This document shows, piece after piece, positions 62,756-64,000 of a DNA stretch of 64,000 nucleotides. This stretch comes from an uncultured bacterium (GTDB lineage Bacteria; Bacteroidota; Bacteroidia; Bacteroidales; Marinifilaceae), in contig CAJMSX010000002.1 in assembly GCA_905216195.1 (NCBI GenBank), positions 55,306 through 119,305 of the forward strand, written 5' to 3'. How positions within the stretch are numbered: position 1 is the first letter of the stretch; every line of letters starts with the position of its first letter. Position numbers and translations under genes: made by a program. The notes beneath the pieces are model-generated. The model saw only the letters and a list, made by a program, of their open reading frames with translations. It did no database searches and was not told the origin of the DNA.

Positions 62756-63181
62756 ATGAACGAGTCAAATAAAACCTTTTATAGCCACGAAGCTATAAAA
62801 CTCTTTACAAAGAAGCCTCCGCTGTTCATCCGGTTCGGTTACATCTTTATCTGTCTATTTGTCATCCTTTTAATAGTAACCGGTTCCTGGGTATACGTAC
62901 CGTATAGTTTTACCACCAACCTGCAGGAACAGGAAAATGCCGGCTTTATTTTCGAGGATAAAACGAAGTGGACTGACCATCAGTCCTTCGAGATCATCAC
63001 ACCCGGCCCAAGAAAAATAAAAATTACCTCCTACACCCGCATCCGGCTGGACGGGAAAACTTACATCCGGTTCACCTGGTCCGAAGACCCCAGGCTGCTG
63101 AACGGTCACGATACCTATCAGATCGTCTTTCATATCAGCCTCTTAAAAAGTTACCTGAACTATTTATTCCATGGAATCTAG
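62756..63181 (+). CDS. Mini HlyD-like membrane-anchor protein, locus B
   Basis: The 141-aa protein has FTKKPPLFIRFGYIFICLFV leading into one membrane helix (about residues 24-48), then a short periplasmic domain of 90 residues with beta-rich sequence (FEIITPGPRKIKITSYTR, LDGKTYIRFTW). The segment before the helix is that of HlyD-type fusion proteins, but the long coiled coil and lipoyl domains are lacking. It follows the exporter by 1 bp, exactly as in locus A (47347). It may be an exporter subunit. Confidence 0.65.
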   Translation: MNESNKTFYSHEAIKLFTKKPPLFIRFGYIFICLFVILLIVTGSWVYVPYSFTTNLQEQENAGFIFEDKTKWTDHQSFEIITPGPRKIKITSYTRIRLDGKTYIRFTWSEDPRLLNGHDTYQIVFHISLLKSYLNYLFHGI

Positions 63182-63300
63182 GCCGCTGTCTCTGCCGGGG
63201 TAGAGTATCTGCCCTTCCTCCCTTACCCGGCAGACCCTTCTCCCCTCCTTCATCCACAGAAAAGCCCGGTTTATCCCGGCCCAGACGGCCGCGCCTACAA

Positions 63301-63911
63301 ATTGAGAGGCTACTTAGTTCGATTAAAAGTCCCTTATCTTTCCGGATAGAGCCTATACTGATATGGTTTCAATTCTATTTAGTTCCATTAAAGGGATGAA
63401 GTTGCTACTGAAAAGAATGTATCTGAAACCGTTTCAATGCTATTTAGTTCCATTAAAGGCAGTGTGCGCCGTACTTTCGTTTAATCTCGGCCTGTTTCAA
63501 TGCTACTTAGTTCCATTAAAGGAGAACAGGAAAACATTCTCCTGTTAATCCCTTCAAAGTTTCAATGCTACTTAGTTCCATTAAAGGTCAATGCCGGAAC
63601 GCAGACAAAGGTCGTACACAACTGTTTCAATGCTACTTAGTTCCATTAAAGGAAGAGAATGTCAACAAAGAGCAAACAATCTCTTTGTGTTTCAATGCTA
63701 CTTAGTTCCATTAAAGGGTTTCGCTGTCGAATTTAAGTATTTCTATAATACAAGTTTCAATGCTACTTAGTTCCATTAAAGGAGTATCTCTGTTACTAAA
63801 ACAATATTCCGGACGCTGGTTTCAATGCTACTTAGTTCCATTAAAGGTAAAGTCGCAAGATTGCTCGTAGCCCGAATAGATCGTTTCAATGCTACTTAGT
63901 TCCATTAAAGG
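63301..63911 (-). CRISPR. CRISPR array, nine clear repeats plus one decayed terminal repeat
   Basis: Nine 29-nt repeats start at 63366, 63431, 63494, 63559, 63624, 63689, 63754, 63819 and 63883 (plus strand begins GTTTCAATGCTACTTAG and ends CATTAAAGG). Spacers between them are 34-36 nt and all different. A decayed repeat at 63301-63329 precedes the first one by a 36-nt spacer. The first repeats carry changes (TTCTATTT, GCTATTT), so the left is the old, leader-distal end. Read on the minus strand the repeat ends ATTGAAAC, the usual crRNA handle of type I-B and III systems, so transcription is leftwards from a leader to the right. No cas gene is in the window. Confidence 0.95.
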
Positions 63912-63946
63912 CCGTCAAAATTTGTCCTAAATATACCAATTAATCA

Positions 63947-64000
63947 GGGACTATCCAAAACTTTGTGTAAATGAAAAACGGACAGGATTTGAGTGCTATA
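63947..64000 (+). mobile_element. Possible terminal inverted repeat of an insertion sequence, cut by the window end
   Basis: GGGACTATCCAAAACTTTGTG with following TAA resembles, from memory, the terminal repeats of IS256-family (mutator-like) elements. It begins 35 bp after the last CRISPR repeat, so an element could have inserted into the CRISPR leader. The transposase would lie outside the window; the call rests on this end alone. Confidence 0.35.

Noticed and set aside
63363..63548. An open frame across the CRISPR repeats
   Set aside because: It is produced by the repeat units and has no independent coding signal.

Overview
The window looks like chromosomal DNA of a gut-type Bacteroidales bacterium. 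The evidence is two SusC/SusD pairs, an ECF sigma/FecR pair, many TonB-dependent outer-membrane proteins, S9, M28 and S41 peptidases, and promoter boxes of the Bacteroidota type (TTTG, about 19 bp, TAnnTTTG). The mixture resembles Odoribacter/Butyricimonas relatives, but the genus cannot be fixed from sequence reading alone. No rRNA or tRNA gene was recognised.

Layout. 1-2.1 kb: the biotin carrier and beta subunit of a sodium-pumping decarboxylase. 2.3-8.3 kb: a LexA/CI-like regulator, then a SusC/SusD pair behind a spacer with a 16-bp inverted repeat. 8.4-18.1 kb: an S41 peptidase, a threonine-aldolase-type lyase, mnmD, a TIGR02757-type gene, a nitroreductase lipoprotein, aroK, parC and parE. 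18.6-24.1 kb: oxidative stress and DNA metabolism (manganese catalase, a radical SAM/partner pair of unknown DNA role, ahpF, ahpC). 24.2-35.3 kb: a minus-strand operon sigma - fecR - susC (with STN domain) - susD - M28 - S9, which reads as a peptide-utilisation locus. 35.4-38.5 kb: a TonB receptor with a His-rich small protein, probably for a metal ligand. 38.6-42.6 kb: a lipoprotein with clan CD protease-like motifs, a methyltransferase and a GH29 fucosidase.

The most interesting part is 42.8-63.2 kb, which holds two separate peptide natural-product (RiPP-like) loci. Locus A (42.8-47.5 kb, visibly AT-richer) has a double-Gly precursor with a duplicated Cys motif, an outer-membrane barrel protein, a C39-peptidase ABC exporter and a tiny single-helix protein resembling the membrane anchor of HlyD. 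Locus B (52.3-63.2 kb) has five intact precursors and one decayed one, all intact ones sharing a leader and a C-x3-C-x3-C core. With them are two paralogous radical SAM/SPASM enzymes with RRE-like N-termini, an acyl carrier protein, a double-GNAT acyltransferase, a TonB-type barrel protein, a second C39 ABC exporter and a second mini-HlyD protein. My proposal is that the radical SAM enzymes install Cys cross-links, the GNAT/ACP pair adds an acyl group to the Lys-rich core, and the C39 exporter cuts the leader and secretes the product. This would be a combined cross-linked and lipidated RiPP; it is an inference.

Between the two loci sit a small lipoprotein, a PepSY membrane protein, a fused MsrA-MsrB and an APC amino-acid transporter. 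The window ends with a CRISPR array (nine clear 29-nt repeats and one decayed terminal repeat, crRNA strand minus, no cas genes in view) and what looks like the terminal inverted repeat of an insertion sequence about 35 bp beyond the last repeat.
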